Source: Streptomyces adelaidensis (GTDB lineage Bacteria; Actinomycetota; Actinomycetes; Streptomycetales; Streptomycetaceae). From it: 64,000 nucleotides of DNA. Location of the stretch: assembly GCF_016598475.1 (NCBI RefSeq), contig NZ_JAEMUX010000010.1:1-64000 (forward strand), in the 5' to 3' direction. Of the stretch, positions 26,008 to 36,262 are shown one piece after another (the stretch's first letter is position 1; every line of letters starts with the position of its first letter). Position numbers and translations under genes: made by a program. The notes under the pieces are model-generated. The model had not been told where the DNA came from, ran no database searches, and was given only the letters and a program-made list of their open reading frames with translations.

Positions 26008-27245
26008 CGACGGGAGCGGCAGGAACGGCGGGGACGGCAGAGACGGCGAGGGTGACAGGGCTGGACGCGGGCGTGGAGGCGGGCTCGGGCTCGGGCGTGG
26101 ATGTCGCCGGTGAGCGGTTGCGGCGCTGGCGGCTCGTGCTCGGTGGGGACGCGGCGGACGGCACCGGGTGTGCGCTGGGCGGACAGGACGCGGCCATGGA
26201 CCAGGCGTTGACCGCGCTGTACGGGAAGGGGGACAAGACGCAGGCGGGGCGGGACCGTTCGGCGGGGCTCGGGGCGTCGGCGCCGTCCGTGGCGCGGTGG
26301 CTCGGGGACATCCGGACGTACTTCCCCTCCTCCGTCGTGCAGGTCATGCAGCGGGACGCCATCGACCGGCTCGGACTGTCCGCGCTGCTGCTGGAGCCGG
26401 AGATGCTGGAGGCGGTGGAGGCGGACGTCCACCTCGTCGGCACCCTGCTCTCCCTCAACAAGGCGATGTCGGAGACGACGAAGGAGACCGCGCGGGCCGT
26501 CGTACGCAAAGTCGTCGAGGACCTGGAGAAGCGGCTCGCCACGCGCACCCGGGCAACCCTCACGGGCGCCCTCGACCGCAGCTCCCGCGTGAGCCGGCCG
26601 CGCCACCACGACATCGACTGGAACCGCACGATCGCGGCCAACCTCAAGCACTACCTGCCGGAGTACCGGACGATCGTGCCCGAGCGGCTCATCGGGTACG
26701 GGCGGGCCTCGCAGTCCGTGAAGAAGGAGGTCGTCCTCTGCGTCGACCAGTCGGGGTCGATGGCGGCGTCCGTCGTCTACGCGTCCGTGTTCGGGGCGGT
26801 GCTGGCGTCCATGCGGTCCATCAACACCCGGCTCGTCGTCTTCGACACGGCCGTCGTCGACCTCACCGACCAGCTCGACGACCCGGTCGACGTCCTCTTC
26901 GGCACCCAGCTCGGTGGCGGCACGGACATCAACAGGGCGCTCGCGTACTGCCAGTCGCAGATCACCCGGCCCGCGGAGACCGTGGTCGTGCTGATCAGTG
27001 ACCTCTACGAGGGCGGGATACGCCACGAGATGCTGAAGCGGGTGGCGGCGATGAAGGCGTCGGGCGTGCAGTTCGTGACACTGCTCGCTCTCTCCGACGA
27101 AGGGGCGCCCGCGTACGACCGTGAGCACGCGGCGGCCCTCTCGGCCCTCGGCGCACCGGCGTTCGCCTGCACACCCGACCTGTTCCCGGAGGTCATGGCG
27201 GCGGCGATCGAGAAGCGGCCTCTGCCGATACCGGACAGTGCGTGA
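26004..27245 (+). CDS. VWA (von Willebrand A / CoxE-like) domain protein (YehP-like)
   Basis: A 413-residue protein with a low-complexity N-terminus (1-35), a helical domain at about 36-235 with VARWLGDIRTYFP and DIDWNRTIAANLKHYLPEY, then a VWA domain. The MIDAS motif is intact: DQSGS (Asp248), Thr in GGGTDIN, Asp in VVLISDLYEGG. VWA proteins partner MoxR ATPases. It ends the plus-strand arm of the island; ATG 26004 overlaps the small ORF stop. Confidence 0.92.
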   Translation: MTTGAAGTAGTAETARVTGLDAGVEAGSGSGVDVAGERLRRWRLVLGGDAADGTGCALGGQDAAMDQALTALYGKGDKTQAGRDRSAGLGASAPSVARWLGDIRTYFPSSVVQVMQRDAIDRLGLSALLLEPEMLEAVEADVHLVGTLLSLNKAMSETTKETARAVVRKVVEDLEKRLATRTRATLTGALDRSSRVSRPRHHDIDWNRTIAANLKHYLPEYRTIVPERLIGYGRASQSVKKEVVLCVDQSGSMAASVVYASVFGAVLASMRSINTRLVVFDTAVVDLTDQLDDPVDVLFGTQLGGGTDINRALAYCQSQITRPAETVVVLISDLYEGGIRHEMLKRVAAMKASGVQFVTLLALSDEGAPAYDREHAAALSALGAPAFACTPDLFPEVMAAAIEKRPLPIPDSA

Positions 27246-27529
27246 GCGGGGTGGCGCGGCCGACCGGGCTGGGCGTATGACCGGGCGGCAAGTGTGGCCG
27301 GGTCGTGGGGATGGCCGGGCAGGTATCGCGTGACGGTGACCGGAGTGGAGAACCGGACATCTGGCGTTGAAAAGCGGACATGACAGCGCGTCAGTGACAC
27401 GGGGCTTGCGTGACCGTGGGAGTCCCGTGCGAGGATCGGCAGCGCTTCACACCCTTCACACGGGTGTTCGCATCTTGCGCAAGTTCACCCCGTACTCCGT
27501 GGTTCCGTCGCACGGGAGGCCTCCCCGCC

Positions 27530-28429
27530 TTGACCTCAGCAGCCGCACTGCCCGGTGCCGGTGCCGGTGCCGTCCTGCGCGTGGTGCGCGGGGCCGCCGG
27601 GCGCCGGTGGGTGTGGGTCGCGCTGCTGGTGGGTGGGTTGTTCGTGCTGGGGGTTCTCTGCGGGGAGCGGGCGAGCGCGGCGGACAAGGGTCTGCTGCCC
27701 GGCGAGGTCAAGGGAACCGCCGTTACCGGTCTCGTGACCAGCCCCGTGACCCCCGTGGTGGACACCGTCACCGAGGTCACCGGGACGGTCGCAGACGTGG
27801 TGCCCCCGGTCGGGGAGCACCTTGTCGAGCCGGTCACCGAGCAGGTCGTGATGCCGGTCGGCGACCTCGTGGAGTCGGTCACCGAGGGGCTGGCCGAGGT
27901 GCCGTCGCAGCTTCCGCCGGTGACCGAGCCGCCATCGCTGCCCGGCCTCCCGGACCTTCCGGAACTGCCCGAGTGGTCCACGTTGCCGGTCGAGACGCTG
28001 CCGGTCGGGGCCCTGCCTGTCGACGCGACGCCGCAGGAGCCGGGCGCGGGCGAGGCCGAGAGGCCGGGCCCGACTGTGGACGACGGCGGTGAGCGGGCTG
28101 CCGGGCCGGCAGCCGTCGTGTACGGGCCGCGTGGCGGGGCTGGGGGCGGGGTCGCTGTGGCCGTCGCTGTACCGCAGCGGGCCGCCGATGCCGGGGCCTC
28201 GCACGTCATGCCGATGCCCGGGCAGCGGAGCCCGCACGGCGACGGCCTTCCCACGGGTGCCCTCGGCGGGCACGCCGGGGCCGACAACAACGGGCCGCGG
28301 CACGGCGAGCCGCATGCCGTCACCTCTCTTCACCGGGCGCCGCTGAGGCTCGTGCCCGGCGCCACCGCGGTCGACGCCGCGGGCGGGACCCGGGACCGGC
28401 ACCGGGACGTCCCCGAGTTCCCCGGATAG
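27530..28429 (+). CDS. secreted Val/Pro-rich hypothetical protein
   Basis: About 299 residues. A signal peptide or membrane anchor lies near 25-50 (GRRWVWVALLVGGLFVLGVL, then ASA). A Val/Thr/Pro/Glu-rich region follows with repeated PVT-EVTG and LPELPE-type motifs, then a Gly/Ala-rich tail ending RHRDVPEFPG. It is probably exported, with no recognised domain. TTG 27530 is preferred because GGGAGG lies 10 bases upstream and the signal peptide begins soon after; the frame is open from 27410. Confidence 0.6.
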   Translation: MTSAAALPGAGAGAVLRVVRGAAGRRWVWVALLVGGLFVLGVLCGERASAADKGLLPGEVKGTAVTGLVTSPVTPVVDTVTEVTGTVADVVPPVGEHLVEPVTEQVVMPVGDLVESVTEGLAEVPSQLPPVTEPPSLPGLPDLPELPEWSTLPVETLPVGALPVDATPQEPGAGEAERPGPTVDDGGERAAGPAAVVYGPRGGAGGGVAVAVAVPQRAADAGASHVMPMPGQRSPHGDGLPTGALGGHAGADNNGPRHGEPHAVTSLHRAPLRLVPGATAVDAAGGTRDRHRDVPEFPG

Positions 28430-28852
28430 GGCCGACCGCCTTCCCCCGCCGGACCTGCCGTGCGGGGACGGAACAGGTCTGCTCGCCGTCCCGGTTCCCC
28501 TCCCTCCTCTCTCGGAGGCCCGGACGAGAGCCCCTCGGAGCCGTAACCGCGACCTCGTCGGATTGACGTCGCGATAGCGCCGGGTGCACAGCCGCTGGTC
28601 CCCCACTTCCGGACCACCGACGAAAGCGGCGTCACCGGTCGCGGTTCCCTCCGGCTCCCCACGACTCGGATTCCCGAAGGAACTCACGCCCGCATGAACG
28701 CGAACACCCACCGCCCCCTCGTGCCAGCCGCCGACGCCAACAGCGCATGGGCCTTCGGCGCCACCGCCACCGCCGCCGGCGGGGACGCCCTGCGCACGCC
28801 GACACTCACCGTGCCCGACGTGGGCGTCGGCCCGACCGGCCTGGTGGCCCCG

Positions 28853-28990
28853 GCGGCCCTGACCGGCCCGGCTGGCCGGGCGGCCCTGACCGGCCCGGCT
28901 GGCCGGGCGGCCCTGACCGGCCCGGCTGGCCCGGCGGCCCTGACCGGCCCGACCGGCCTGACCGGCCCGGCTGACCCGACCGGCCTGACC
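28853..28990 (+). repeat. 27-bp collagen-like coding repeats
   Basis: Three nearly perfect units of a 27-base repeat (containing GCGGCCCTGACCGGCCCG) begin at 28853, 28880 and 28907, then become degenerate up to about 28990. They encode Gly-Pro-rich ALTGPAGRA units. Confidence 0.85.
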
Positions 28991-29423
28991 GGCCCGACCG
29001 GCCCGGTGGCGCCGGCGGCCCCGGCCAACCCGGTCGGAGGGCCGTGGGCACTGCCACCGCCCCGGCCGGTCGCCACGGCCACCCCGGCCGTCGACGAGAC
29101 CTCTGCCGGGGCCGTGCCCCTGCCGTCGTCCCGCCGTCAACGGCGTGACCCCCATCCCCAAGCCCGTCGTGGGCGACGCCACCGCCCTCGCCCGGCGGAC
29201 AGCGGGCGACGCGACCGCCCTCCCACACCCACACCAGGCAGTCGCCGACGTGTCGCCGTACGCGACCGGCCTGGCCGCCCACCTAGCCGACGACATCGCC
29301 GTCTCCATGCTCCCGGGCCCGCCGTGAACACCGCGCGGCATGGTGTGGTGCCCGTCGCCGGACCAGCGGTCGAGGAGGACCCGGCCGGGTGGCGTACGAC
29401 GTCGCCAATGAGGCCGCCCCCGC

Positions 29424-29487
29424 AGCAAGCCAGCAAGCCAGCAAGCCAGCAAGCCAGCAAGCCAGCAGGCCAGCAGGCCAGCAGGGC
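29424..29487 (+). repeat. eight tandem 8-bp units (AGCAAGCC / AGCAGGCC)
   Basis: Five copies of AGCAAGCC, two of AGCAGGCC and one AGCAGGGC follow without gaps. As 8 is not a multiple of 3, a change in copy number would shift the reading frame. Confidence 0.9.
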
Positions 29488-29937
29488 GGGCCGGCTCCCT
29501 CGCCCGCGCTCTCACTGGCAGCGCCCGACAACCCCGTCCGCTCGCTCCTCGTCAACCCGGCCACCGGTGTCGACGATGTCGTCGCCCCGGCCACTCCGGG
29601 CTACGCCCCGCCACCTCCCCGAAGGGTCCCGTACCCGGCGTGGCCACGCCGCTCCCTGACCGGCCCCCGGGCGCCGTGAAGCGCCACGACCCGCTGCGAT
29701 GACGCAGCCCACAGACAGCCGACCCACCGGCGGCTGAAACCCGGACGGCCGAAAGCCGTCGGCCAGGTTCGGGTGGAGGGCGGTGGGAGGTGGCGGGTGG
29801 TCTCCCCTGGGGAGGGGAGCACCCGCCGGAGGCCCCGGCAGAGGCATGCGGGGGCCTTGGAGGGGCCTCACCGGACGTACCCCCGCCCGGTGAGGCCCCG
29901 CACACGCGGCACTCGGTGCCAGTGAGTCCGGCATCAT

Positions 29938-30002
29938 GTGACAGGTATCACCGCTCAGGTGTGACCCGCGATTTAGAGGCCTCCGGGAAGCAGCGATAGC
30001 CT
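29938..30002 (+). promoter_or_regulatory. sucCD promoter region with CRP-like site
   Basis: TGTGACAGGTATCACC at 29938-29953 fits the CRP/GlxR consensus TGTGA-N6-TCACA closely. A -10-like TAGCCT lies at 29997-30002 within CGATAGCCTG, the same decamer that contains the mdh -10. The remainder of 29680-30134 shows no gene. Confidence 0.45.
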
Positions 30003-30134
30003 GCGAGACGGACATGCCGCGCGCTCGGACATCGTGTGCGCCCCCTTTGTGACTCACGGCGGACGTCACGTTGCCCTTCGCGGCACGCCCACGCATCCAA
30101 CGAACCGCGAGATCACTGATAGGGACGGACGCGC

Positions 30135-31313
30135 GTGGACCTGTTCGAGTACCAGGCGAGGGACCTCTTCGCCAAGCACGGTGTACCGGTGCTGGCCGGT
30201 GAAGTCATCGACACGCCTGAGGCGGCCCGCGCGGCGACTGAGCGGCTGGGCGGCAAGTCCGTCGTCAAGGCGCAGGTGAAGGTCGGTGGGCGAGGCAAGG
30301 CCGGCGGCGTGAAGCTCGCCGCCACCCCGGACGAGGCCGTCGCCCGCGCGACGGACATCCTCGGCATGGACATCAAGGGCCACACGGTCCACAAGGTGAT
30401 GATCGCCGAGACGGCTCCGGAGATCGTGGAGGAGTACTACGTCTCCTTCCTCCTCGACCGCACCAACCGCACCTTCCTCTCCATCGCGTCCGTCGAGGGC
30501 GGCATGGAGATCGAGGAGGTGGCGGTCGAGCGCCCCGAGGCCGTCGCCAAGACCCCGATCGACGCCAACGAGGGTGTGACCCCCGAGAAGGCGCGCGAGA
30601 TCGTCGAGGCCGCGAAGTTCCCGGCCGAGGTGGCCGGCCAGATCGCCGACATCCTCGTCACCCTGTGGAAGACCTTCATCGAGGAGGACGCCCTCCTCGT
30701 CGAGGTCAACCCGCTGGCCAAGGTCGTCTCCGGTGACGTCCTCGCCCTCGACGGCAAGGTCTCCCTGGACGAGAACGCGGACTTCCGCCACCCCGGCCAC
30801 GAGGAGCTCGTCGACCACGCGGCCGCGAACCCCCTCGAGGCCGCGGCCAAGGAGAAGAACCTCAACTACGTCAAGCTCGACGGTGAGGTCGGAATCATCG
30901 GCAACGGCGCGGGTCTCGTCATGAGCACCCTGGACGTCGTCGCGTACGCCGGTGAGGCCCACGGCGGCGTGAAGCCGGCCAACTTCCTCGACATCGGCGG
31001 TGGCGCCTCCGCCGCCGTCATGGCGAACGGCCTGGAGATCATCCTCGGCGACCCGGACGTCAAGTCCGTGTTCGTCAACGTCTTCGGTGGCATCACCGCC
31101 TGCGACGAGGTCGCCAACGGCATCGTGCAGGCGCTGCAGCTGCTCGCGGACAAGGGCGAGGAAGTCACCAAGCCCCTCGTCGTCCGCCTCGACGGCAACA
31201 ACGCCGAGCTGGGTCGCAAGATCCTCTCCGACGCCAACCACCCGCTGGTCCAGCGCGTGGACACCATGGACGGCGCGGCCGACAAGGCCGCCGAGCTCGC
31301 GGCTGCGAAGTAA
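30135..31313 (+). CDS. sucC: succinyl-CoA synthetase beta subunit (ADP-forming)
   Basis: A 392-residue TCA-cycle enzyme subunit that binds nucleotide and succinate and works with SucD to convert succinyl-CoA to succinate with phosphorylation of ADP/GDP. It starts [18 protein letters not shown] and shows the ATP-grasp segments [20 protein letters not shown] and [10 protein letters not shown], then the CoA-ligase domain with [12 protein letters not shown] and [16 protein letters not shown]. Length is normal. GTG 30135 follows a weak purine-rich site. sucD follows after 21 bases as an operon. Confidence 0.98.
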   Translation: MDLFEYQARDLFAKHGVPVLAGEVIDTPEAARAATERLGGKSVVKAQVKVGGRGKAGGVKLAATPDEAVARATDILGMDIKGHTVHKVMIAETAPEIVEEYYVSFLLDRTNRTFLSIASVEGGMEIEEVAVERPEAVAKTPIDANEGVTPEKAREIVEAAKFPAEVAGQIADILVTLWKTFIEEDALLVEVNPLAKVVSGDVLALDGKVSLDENADFRHPGHEELVDHAAANPLEAAAKEKNLNYVKLDGEVGIIGNGAGLVMSTLDVVAYAGEAHGGVKPANFLDIGGGASAAVMANGLEIILGDPDVKSVFVNVFGGITACDEVANGIVQALQLLADKGEEVTKPLVVRLDGNNAELGRKILSDANHPLVQRVDTMDGAADKAAELAAAK

Positions 31314-31334
31314 GGAAGAGGGACAGACACAGCC

Positions 31335-32219
31335 ATGGCTATCTTCCTCAACAAGGACAGCAAGGTCATCGTCCAGGGCATGACCGGTGCCACGGGCATG
31401 AAGCACACCAAGCTCATGCTGGCCGACGGCACGAACATCGTCGGTGGCGTGAACCCGCGCAAGGCGGGCACGTCCGTCGACATCGACGGCAACGAGATCC
31501 CGGTCTTCGGCACGGTTGCCGAGGCGATCGAGAAGACGGGCGCGAACGTGTCCGTCCTCTTCGTACCGCCGGCCTTCGCCAAGGCCGCCGTCGTCGAGGC
31601 CATCGACGCCGAGATCCCGCTCGCGGTCGTCATCACCGAGGGCATCGCGGTCCACGACTCCGCCGCGTTCTACGCGTACGCGGTGTCGCAGGGCAACAAG
31701 ACGCGGATCATCGGCCCGAACTGCCCGGGTCTGATCACCCCCGGTCAGTCGAACGCCGGCATCATCCCCGGTGACATCACCAAGCCGGGCCGTATCGGTC
31801 TCGTCTCGAAGTCCGGCACGCTGACGTACCAGATGATGTACGAGCTCCGTGACATCGGCTTCTCGTCGGCCGTCGGCATCGGTGGCGACCCGGTCATCGG
31901 TACGACGCACATCGACGCGCTCGCCGCGTTCGAGGCCGACCCCGACACCGATCTGATCGTGATGATCGGTGAGATCGGTGGCGACGCGGAGGAGCGGGCC
32001 GCGGACTTCATCGCGAAGAACGTGAAGAAGCCGGTCGTCGGTTACGTCGCCGGCTTCACCGCGCCCGAGGGCAAGACCATGGGCCACGCCGGCGCCATCG
32101 TCTCCGGCTCCTCCGGTACGGCCGCCGCGAAGAAGGAGGCCCTCGAGGCCGCCGGCGTCAAGGTCGGCAAGACGCCGACCGAGACGGCGAAGCTCGCGCG
32201 CGAGATCCTCGGCGGCTGA
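31335..32219 (+). CDS. sucD: succinyl-CoA synthetase alpha subunit
   Basis: A 294-residue CoA-binding subunit. It carries [16 protein letters not shown] at the N-terminal Rossmann fold, [11 protein letters not shown], and the phosphohistidine loop [13 protein letters not shown] with the catalytic His at about 251. It completes the enzyme with SucC. AAGGAAGAGGGA upstream of ATG 31335 is a good ribosome site. A strong terminator follows. Confidence 0.98.
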   Translation: MAIFLNKDSKVIVQGMTGATGMKHTKLMLADGTNIVGGVNPRKAGTSVDIDGNEIPVFGTVAEAIEKTGANVSVLFVPPAFAKAAVVEAIDAEIPLAVVITEGIAVHDSAAFYAYAVSQGNKTRIIGPNCPGLITPGQSNAGIIPGDITKPGRIGLVSKSGTLTYQMMYELRDIGFSSAVGIGGDPVIGTTHIDALAAFEADPDTDLIVMIGEIGGDAEERAADFIAKNVKKPVVGYVAGFTAPEGKTMGHAGAIVSGSSGTAAAKKEALEAAGVKVGKTPTETAKLAREILGG

Positions 32220-32242
32220 CTTCAGCTCGGCTGAGCCTTTCG

Positions 32243-32275
32243 CGGGCCCGCACCCCACTTCGGGGTGCGGGCCCG
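32243..32275 (+). terminator. sucCD terminator
   Basis: Perfect 14-base stem CGGGCCCGCACCCC / GGGGTGCGGGCCCG around the loop ACTTC, 24 bases after the sucD stop. No U-run, as usual in Streptomyces. Confidence 0.9.
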
Positions 32276-32494
32276 TCGGCGTCTCCGGGGCCCGGCTCGA
32301 TCGGGCGGTACCCGGCGCCGGGGCTGGGCGGCGGCGGGCTTCACTCACCGGCGCTTGCCGGGTGCCGCCGCGCCCGCCGCGCACGGGTCGGCGCCCACCC
32401 GTACGCCGCGCCCACCCGTGCGCGGCGCCCACCGTGCGCCGCGCCCCACCCGTGCCGCCCCAGCGGCACGACTGCCCGCAGCTGCGACGCGTGA

Positions 32495-33457
32495 TCAGCG
32501 GGCCTCCGGTCGCAGGCGCTCCCGTCCTGCCGCCATCTCCGACCGGAGCTTCGCCCGGAGTTCCTGTCGGCGTTCCGAGAGGGGGCCGGGGGCCGCTCGC
32601 GGGGGGATGCCGCGGACCGGGGCGCCCGGGGGGACCGGGGGTTCGTAGTGGTCGGGAGCGGTGCGGAGGGTGAGGCCGGTGGTGGTGAGGAGGAGCACGG
32701 TGAAGGCGATGGCGGCGTGGGTCCAGCGGCGGGCGCGGAGGTCGGCCCGGGCGCGGAGGGCGAGGGGTCTGGTGGGACCGGGGTCGATCTCGCCCGGCAG
32801 CTCGGCCAGCAGGCGGCTGAGGCCATCGGGCTCGACCGGCTCCGGGAGGCGCGCGGTGACGGTCGCGCGGGCGTAGAGCAGCCGGCCCGCCGCAGCGGGG
32901 GTGCTCGCCTCCGTCTCGGCGGCCGTGTCGGGTAGATCGAGGCCGACACCGTCGTAGAGGAGCAGGGTGCGACGGTACGGGGGCGGCAGTTCGAGCAGCG
33001 CGTTCAGCAGGGCTCGGCCGGTCGGGTCGGGCGGCTGCGGCTCCTGGCGGCGCCGGGGGAGGCGAGGGCGCAGGCGGTACCAGGGGGAGAGGGCGTACTC
33101 GTGGGCGGCCGCCCGCAGCCATCCCGCCGGATCACGGTCGACGGCCACCTCCGGCCAGCGCTGCCAGGCGAGCTGGAAGGCCCGCTCCACCGCGTCGCGT
33201 GCCAGCCGACGCCGCCCGGTGAGCAAATAGGTCTGCTGTACGAGGGTGGGGGCGCAGTACGCGTAGAGCGCGTCGAAGGCCTGGCCGGGTGTCAGGGGCG
33301 CCGGTGCCAGGCCCGGATCGTCGGCGTCGGCGTCGGTGTCGGCGTCGAGGGCCGCACAGAGGGGCTGCTGGTACCACTCGGTCTCGCTCCGGGTGGACGG
33401 CTCGCCGGAGGACCCGGTCACCGGAACCGGTTCACCCCCCGCCGTACCCACCTTCAC
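32495..33457 (-). CDS. sigma-70-region-like membrane protein
   Basis: A 320-residue protein with degenerate ECF sigma architecture. A region 2-like segment (LTPGQAFDALYAYCAPTLVQ to WLRAAAHEYAL) lies at about 50-125, and a region 4-like segment (ALLNALLELPPPYRRTLLLY) at about 145-200. One membrane helix (AAIAFTVLLLTTTGLTL) lies near 260, with a charged tail after it. The C-terminal anchor is atypical for a working sigma factor. It diverges from the DUF6350 gene. GTG 33457 is uncertain; GTG 33451 is equally possible. Confidence 0.7.
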   Translation of the reverse strand: MKVGTAGGEPVPVTGSSGEPSTRSETEWYQQPLCAALDADTDADADDPGLAPAPLTPGQAFDALYAYCAPTLVQQTYLLTGRRRLARDAVERAFQLAWQRWPEVAVDRDPAGWLRAAAHEYALSPWYRLRPRLPRRRQEPQPPDPTGRALLNALLELPPPYRRTLLLYDGVGLDLPDTAAETEASTPAAAGRLLYARATVTARLPEPVEPDGLSRLLAELPGEIDPGPTRPLALRARADLRARRWTHAAIAFTVLLLTTTGLTLRTAPDHYEPPVPPGAPVRGIPPRAAPGPLSERRQELRAKLRSEMAAGRERLRPEAR

Positions 33458-33553
33458 CGGACCGGCCCTCGTACGAAAAAGCACATAAGCACATATTGGG
33501 CGACACGTGCGTGAATCGTTCGTTACGCCGGTAAAGCGCGTGTCGTTGGGAGC

Positions 33554-35377
33554 ATGGCCGACGTGACGCACGCGACCGACTCGAACGACCCGACTGCGGG
33601 CAGTGGCCACCCGACCGGCCACACCTGGCGGGACCGTACCGACGCCACCTGGCCCGCCCTCACCCGGCCGGCCTCCCGCACGGCACCCATGACGCCGACA
33701 GCTCCCCCGCCCACTGTGCCGACCATGGCGCCGATGGCACCCCCGGCGACATGGTCGGCGCCCCTGTTCGGGCGGTCCCGTCGAAGGTCGTCCCGGCTGG
33801 TCGCCGGGGTGCTGGGCGGCGTACTGGCGGCGGGGCTCGGGCTCGGGGCGTACACCGCGCTGGTGATGGTGCTGTGGATCAGTTCGCCGTACCCGGACAG
33901 CGGGCCGGGCGGGGCGCTGCACGTCGCGGCGGGGCTGTGGCTGCTCTCCCACGGTGTGGAACTCGTCCGCACCGACACGCTCTCCGGCGACCCCGCCCCG
34001 ATCGGCCTCGTCCCCCTGCTGCTGCTCGCCCTGCCGGCGGTCCTCCTGCACCGCTCGGCCCGCGACCACGCGGACGACGGTTCCGGGCCGGGCGTCCGTA
34101 CGACATGGGCCGGTCTCGTCACCGGATACGCGGCCGTCGGCGGGGTCGTCACGCTGTACGCCTCCGGCGGTGTGCTGCGCCCGTTGTGGTGGTGGGCCGT
34201 GCTGTGCGTGCCGCTGCTGGCGGCGCTCGCGGCGGGCACGGGGGTGTGGACTGCGTGCGGGCGCCCCCGGCTGCCCCTGCCCGCCATCCTCGGCGGCACC
34301 TTGGCGACGGAGGGTCGACGGCAGCTGGCGGCAGCCGCCGCACGGGCCGCCGGGGCGGGCGTGCTGGCCCTGACCGGCGGCGGCGCCCTGCTGGTGGCCG
34401 TGTCCCTGGCCTGGCACGGCGGCGCGGCCCGCGACTCCTTCCTCCAGCTCACCGAGGGGTGGTCGGGGCGCTTCACCGTACTGCTGCTCTGCCTCGCCCT
34501 CGTCCCGAACGCGGCGGTGTGGGGAGCGGCCTACGCCCTCGGCCCCGGCTTCGCACTGGGCGCCGGACACACCGCCGGTCCGCTCCACGCGGCGGCCCCG
34601 GCCGGACTCCTGCCGCCGTTTCCCCTGCTCGCGGCCGCCCCGGAGGGTGGGGGCACGCCGGTGTACTGGGCCGTGGGCGCGGTACCGCTCGCCGCGGGCG
34701 TGACCGTCGGCTGGTTCACCGCGGCCCGGGCCGCCGCCGACCGGACCGCCCCCTGGTCGGCCCGCCGGACCACCACCGCGACCCTCCTCGCGGCCCTCGT
34801 CTCCGCCGCCGTCACCGCCCTTCTCACCAGCCTCGCCGCCGGCCCGCTCGGCGGCGGCGTCCTGGCCGACTTCGGACCGGTGTGGTGGCAGACGGGGGGC
34901 GCGGCCGGCGCCTGGGTGGCTGTGGTGGGGGTGCCGGTCGCCTTGGTGGCGCGGTGGTGGCGGGTACGGAAACGGGCGAGGAGGCGGAAGCCGGCTCCCC
35001 CAACTGCGGCCCAGCCGACCCGAGGAGCCGACTGCAAGCAGGGGCGGGCCGCGTCGGCCGGGCTGTTCCGGCGCGCGCCGAAGACGACGAACGTGGGCGG
35101 GAAGCCTCAGCGCGACCTGCGGGTGGCCGACGGCGAGGCTCTCCGGGGTGAGTCGGGAGAGACGACGTTCGGCGGCCACGGCCACGGCCACGGCGACGAG
35201 ACGCCGACGGCCGATGAAGCGGCGCCGGTCGGGTCCCGAACCACCCCGTACTCACCGGAGCCGACCCCTCTCCGGGACCCGGACTCCCATGCGGCCCGCT
35301 GGGCGGCGCTGCGCGATCTGTCCTCGACGGGACGGAACGAGCGCGAAAGCGCCCCGGACGCCGACCCCACTGTGTGA
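33554..35377 (+). CDS. DUF6350 / PerM-like cell division membrane protein
   Basis: A 607-residue polytopic membrane protein. Residues 1-75 are Pro/Thr-rich and cytoplasmic. About ten membrane helices run from 80 to 480 ([37 protein letters not shown]), and a disordered Arg/Lys/Pro-rich tail follows. It fits the actinobacterial DUF6350 family annotated as cell division protein PerM after the mycobacterial protein. ATG 33554 is 96 bases from the divergent sigma-like gene, across a relatively AT-rich promoter. Confidence 0.8.
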   Translation: MADVTHATDSNDPTAGSGHPTGHTWRDRTDATWPALTRPASRTAPMTPTAPPPTVPTMAPMAPPATWSAPLFGRSRRRSSRLVAGVLGGVLAAGLGLGAYTALVMVLWISSPYPDSGPGGALHVAAGLWLLSHGVELVRTDTLSGDPAPIGLVPLLLLALPAVLLHRSARDHADDGSGPGVRTTWAGLVTGYAAVGGVVTLYASGGVLRPLWWWAVLCVPLLAALAAGTGVWTACGRPRLPLPAILGGTLATEGRRQLAAAAARAAGAGVLALTGGGALLVAVSLAWHGGAARDSFLQLTEGWSGRFTVLLLCLALVPNAAVWGAAYALGPGFALGAGHTAGPLHAAAPAGLLPPFPLLAAAPEGGGTPVYWAVGAVPLAAGVTVGWFTAARAAADRTAPWSARRTTTATLLAALVSAAVTALLTSLAAGPLGGGVLADFGPVWWQTGGAAGAWVAVVGVPVALVARWWRVRKRARRRKPAPPTAAQPTRGADCKQGRAASAGLFRRAPKTTNVGGKPQRDLRVADGEALRGESGETTFGGHGHGHGDETPTADEAAPVGSRTTPYSPEPTPLRDPDSHAARWAALRDLSSTGRNERESAPDADPTV

Positions 35378-35384
35378 GGGCGGC

Positions 35385-36239
35385 TCAGCTCGCGCTCAGC
35401 AACTCCCGTACCGGCCCGTCCGGCAGCAGCTCCTTGCAGGACTTCTCCGAGGCGGTGGTGAGGGAGTCGTTGACGCAGGTGTAGTAGTCCCGGTAGACGA
35501 ACTGGACCGTGAAGGTGCTGACGACGAGGGCGAGGGCGAGGGCGGAGGTCACCAGGCCGCTGATGGCCGCGGTCTTCTGCGGGCGGCCGCTCGGCTCGGG
35601 GGCCGCCGGCCGGTCCGGGTCCGGTGTGCCGGGCTTGGCGCGCAGGGCGCTGATCGCCCAGTACATGGCCAGGGAGCCCAGCAGCAGCGCCACGTACGGC
35701 CAGGCGAAGAGGGCGAAGAAGAAGGCCCACATGCCGCAGAGCAGTGAGTACCGCGCGCGGCGCTGGACGGGGTCGGTCGGGTCCCAGCGCAGCCCGCTGC
35801 CCGGACCGCCCTCGGGGCCCTGGCCCGGACCGCCCGGACCGCCCGGACCACCGGGTCCGCCCTGGCCGCCGGGACGCTCACCGAAGGGCCCGCCGGACGA
35901 GCGGCCGGGCTGCCGGTCGCTCCACTGACTGCCCCACGGCGCATGACCCCCACCGTGGCCGTCACCGTGCCGGGCTCCGTCGTCGGAACCCTGGCCGCCC
36001 TCGGGCCGGCGCGGCTGCCACGGCCGGTCTGGCGTGCCCTCGGGCGGCGGCGCGAACGGATTGTCGTTCGAAGAGTCCGGAGAGTCCGGAGAGTTCGAGG
36101 AGCCCGAAGAACCTGAGCCCTGGCCCCGCCCGGGCTGCCCGGACTGCTCGGGGGTGTCCTCGCTCTCGCGCGGAGGCGTGGGAGAGGAACTCCGCTCACG
36201 CAGCAGGAGCGAAGGAAGGCGGAGGCTGCGGTCCGGCAT
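35385..36239 (-). CDS. Gly/Pro-rich protein with C-terminal membrane helices
   Basis: A 284-residue protein. The first ~150 residues are disordered: Ser/Pro/Gly with a [15 protein letters not shown] run. Three membrane helices follow ([29 protein letters not shown], and [20 protein letters not shown]), then a short tail with two Cys ([16 protein letters not shown]). Such proteins are common next to purN in Streptomyces, function unknown. It converges with the DUF6350 gene with only 7 bases between stops. Confidence 0.75.
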   Translation of the reverse strand: MPDRSLRLPSLLLRERSSSPTPPRESEDTPEQSGQPGRGQGSGSSGSSNSPDSPDSSNDNPFAPPPEGTPDRPWQPRRPEGGQGSDDGARHGDGHGGGHAPWGSQWSDRQPGRSSGGPFGERPGGQGGPGGPGGPGGPGQGPEGGPGSGLRWDPTDPVQRRARYSLLCGMWAFFFALFAWPYVALLLGSLAMYWAISALRAKPGTPDPDRPAAPEPSGRPQKTAAISGLVTSALALALVVSTFTVQFVYRDYYTCVNDSLTTASEKSCKELLPDGPVRELLSAS

Positions 36240-36262
36240 CAGGAGTGCGTCTTCCCCTTGGT

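Larger units (their letters stand above)
28694..29679 (+). pseudogene. collagen-like/low-complexity protein gene in shifted frames
   Basis: ATG 28694 has AAGGA upstream and opens a frame with collagen-like repeats (ALTGPAGRA, TGPTGLTGP). Around 29120-29145 the protein-like composition moves one frame (TPIPKPVVGDATALARR to SMLPGPP, ending at 29327). From about 29324 it reappears in the first frame (GVVPVAGPAVEEDPAG), and near 29388 in the third (AYDVANEAAPAAS, then SLLVNPATGVDDVV, ending 29679). One repetitive exported protein with single-base indels would explain this; separate small ORFs are the alternative. Unrecognised function. Confidence 0.45.

Noticed and set aside
23417..26647. Very long open frame on the minus strand opposite DUF5682 and VWA genes
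   Set aside because: Its protein is Arg/Pro/His-rich low complexity with no domain, typical of an antisense frame in high-GC DNA; the plus-strand genes have clear domains.
30066..33122. About 1000-codon open frame opposite sucCD
   Set aside because: It is a mirror frame of the conserved sucC and sucD genes, dominated by Val/Asp/Gly/Arg with no motif.
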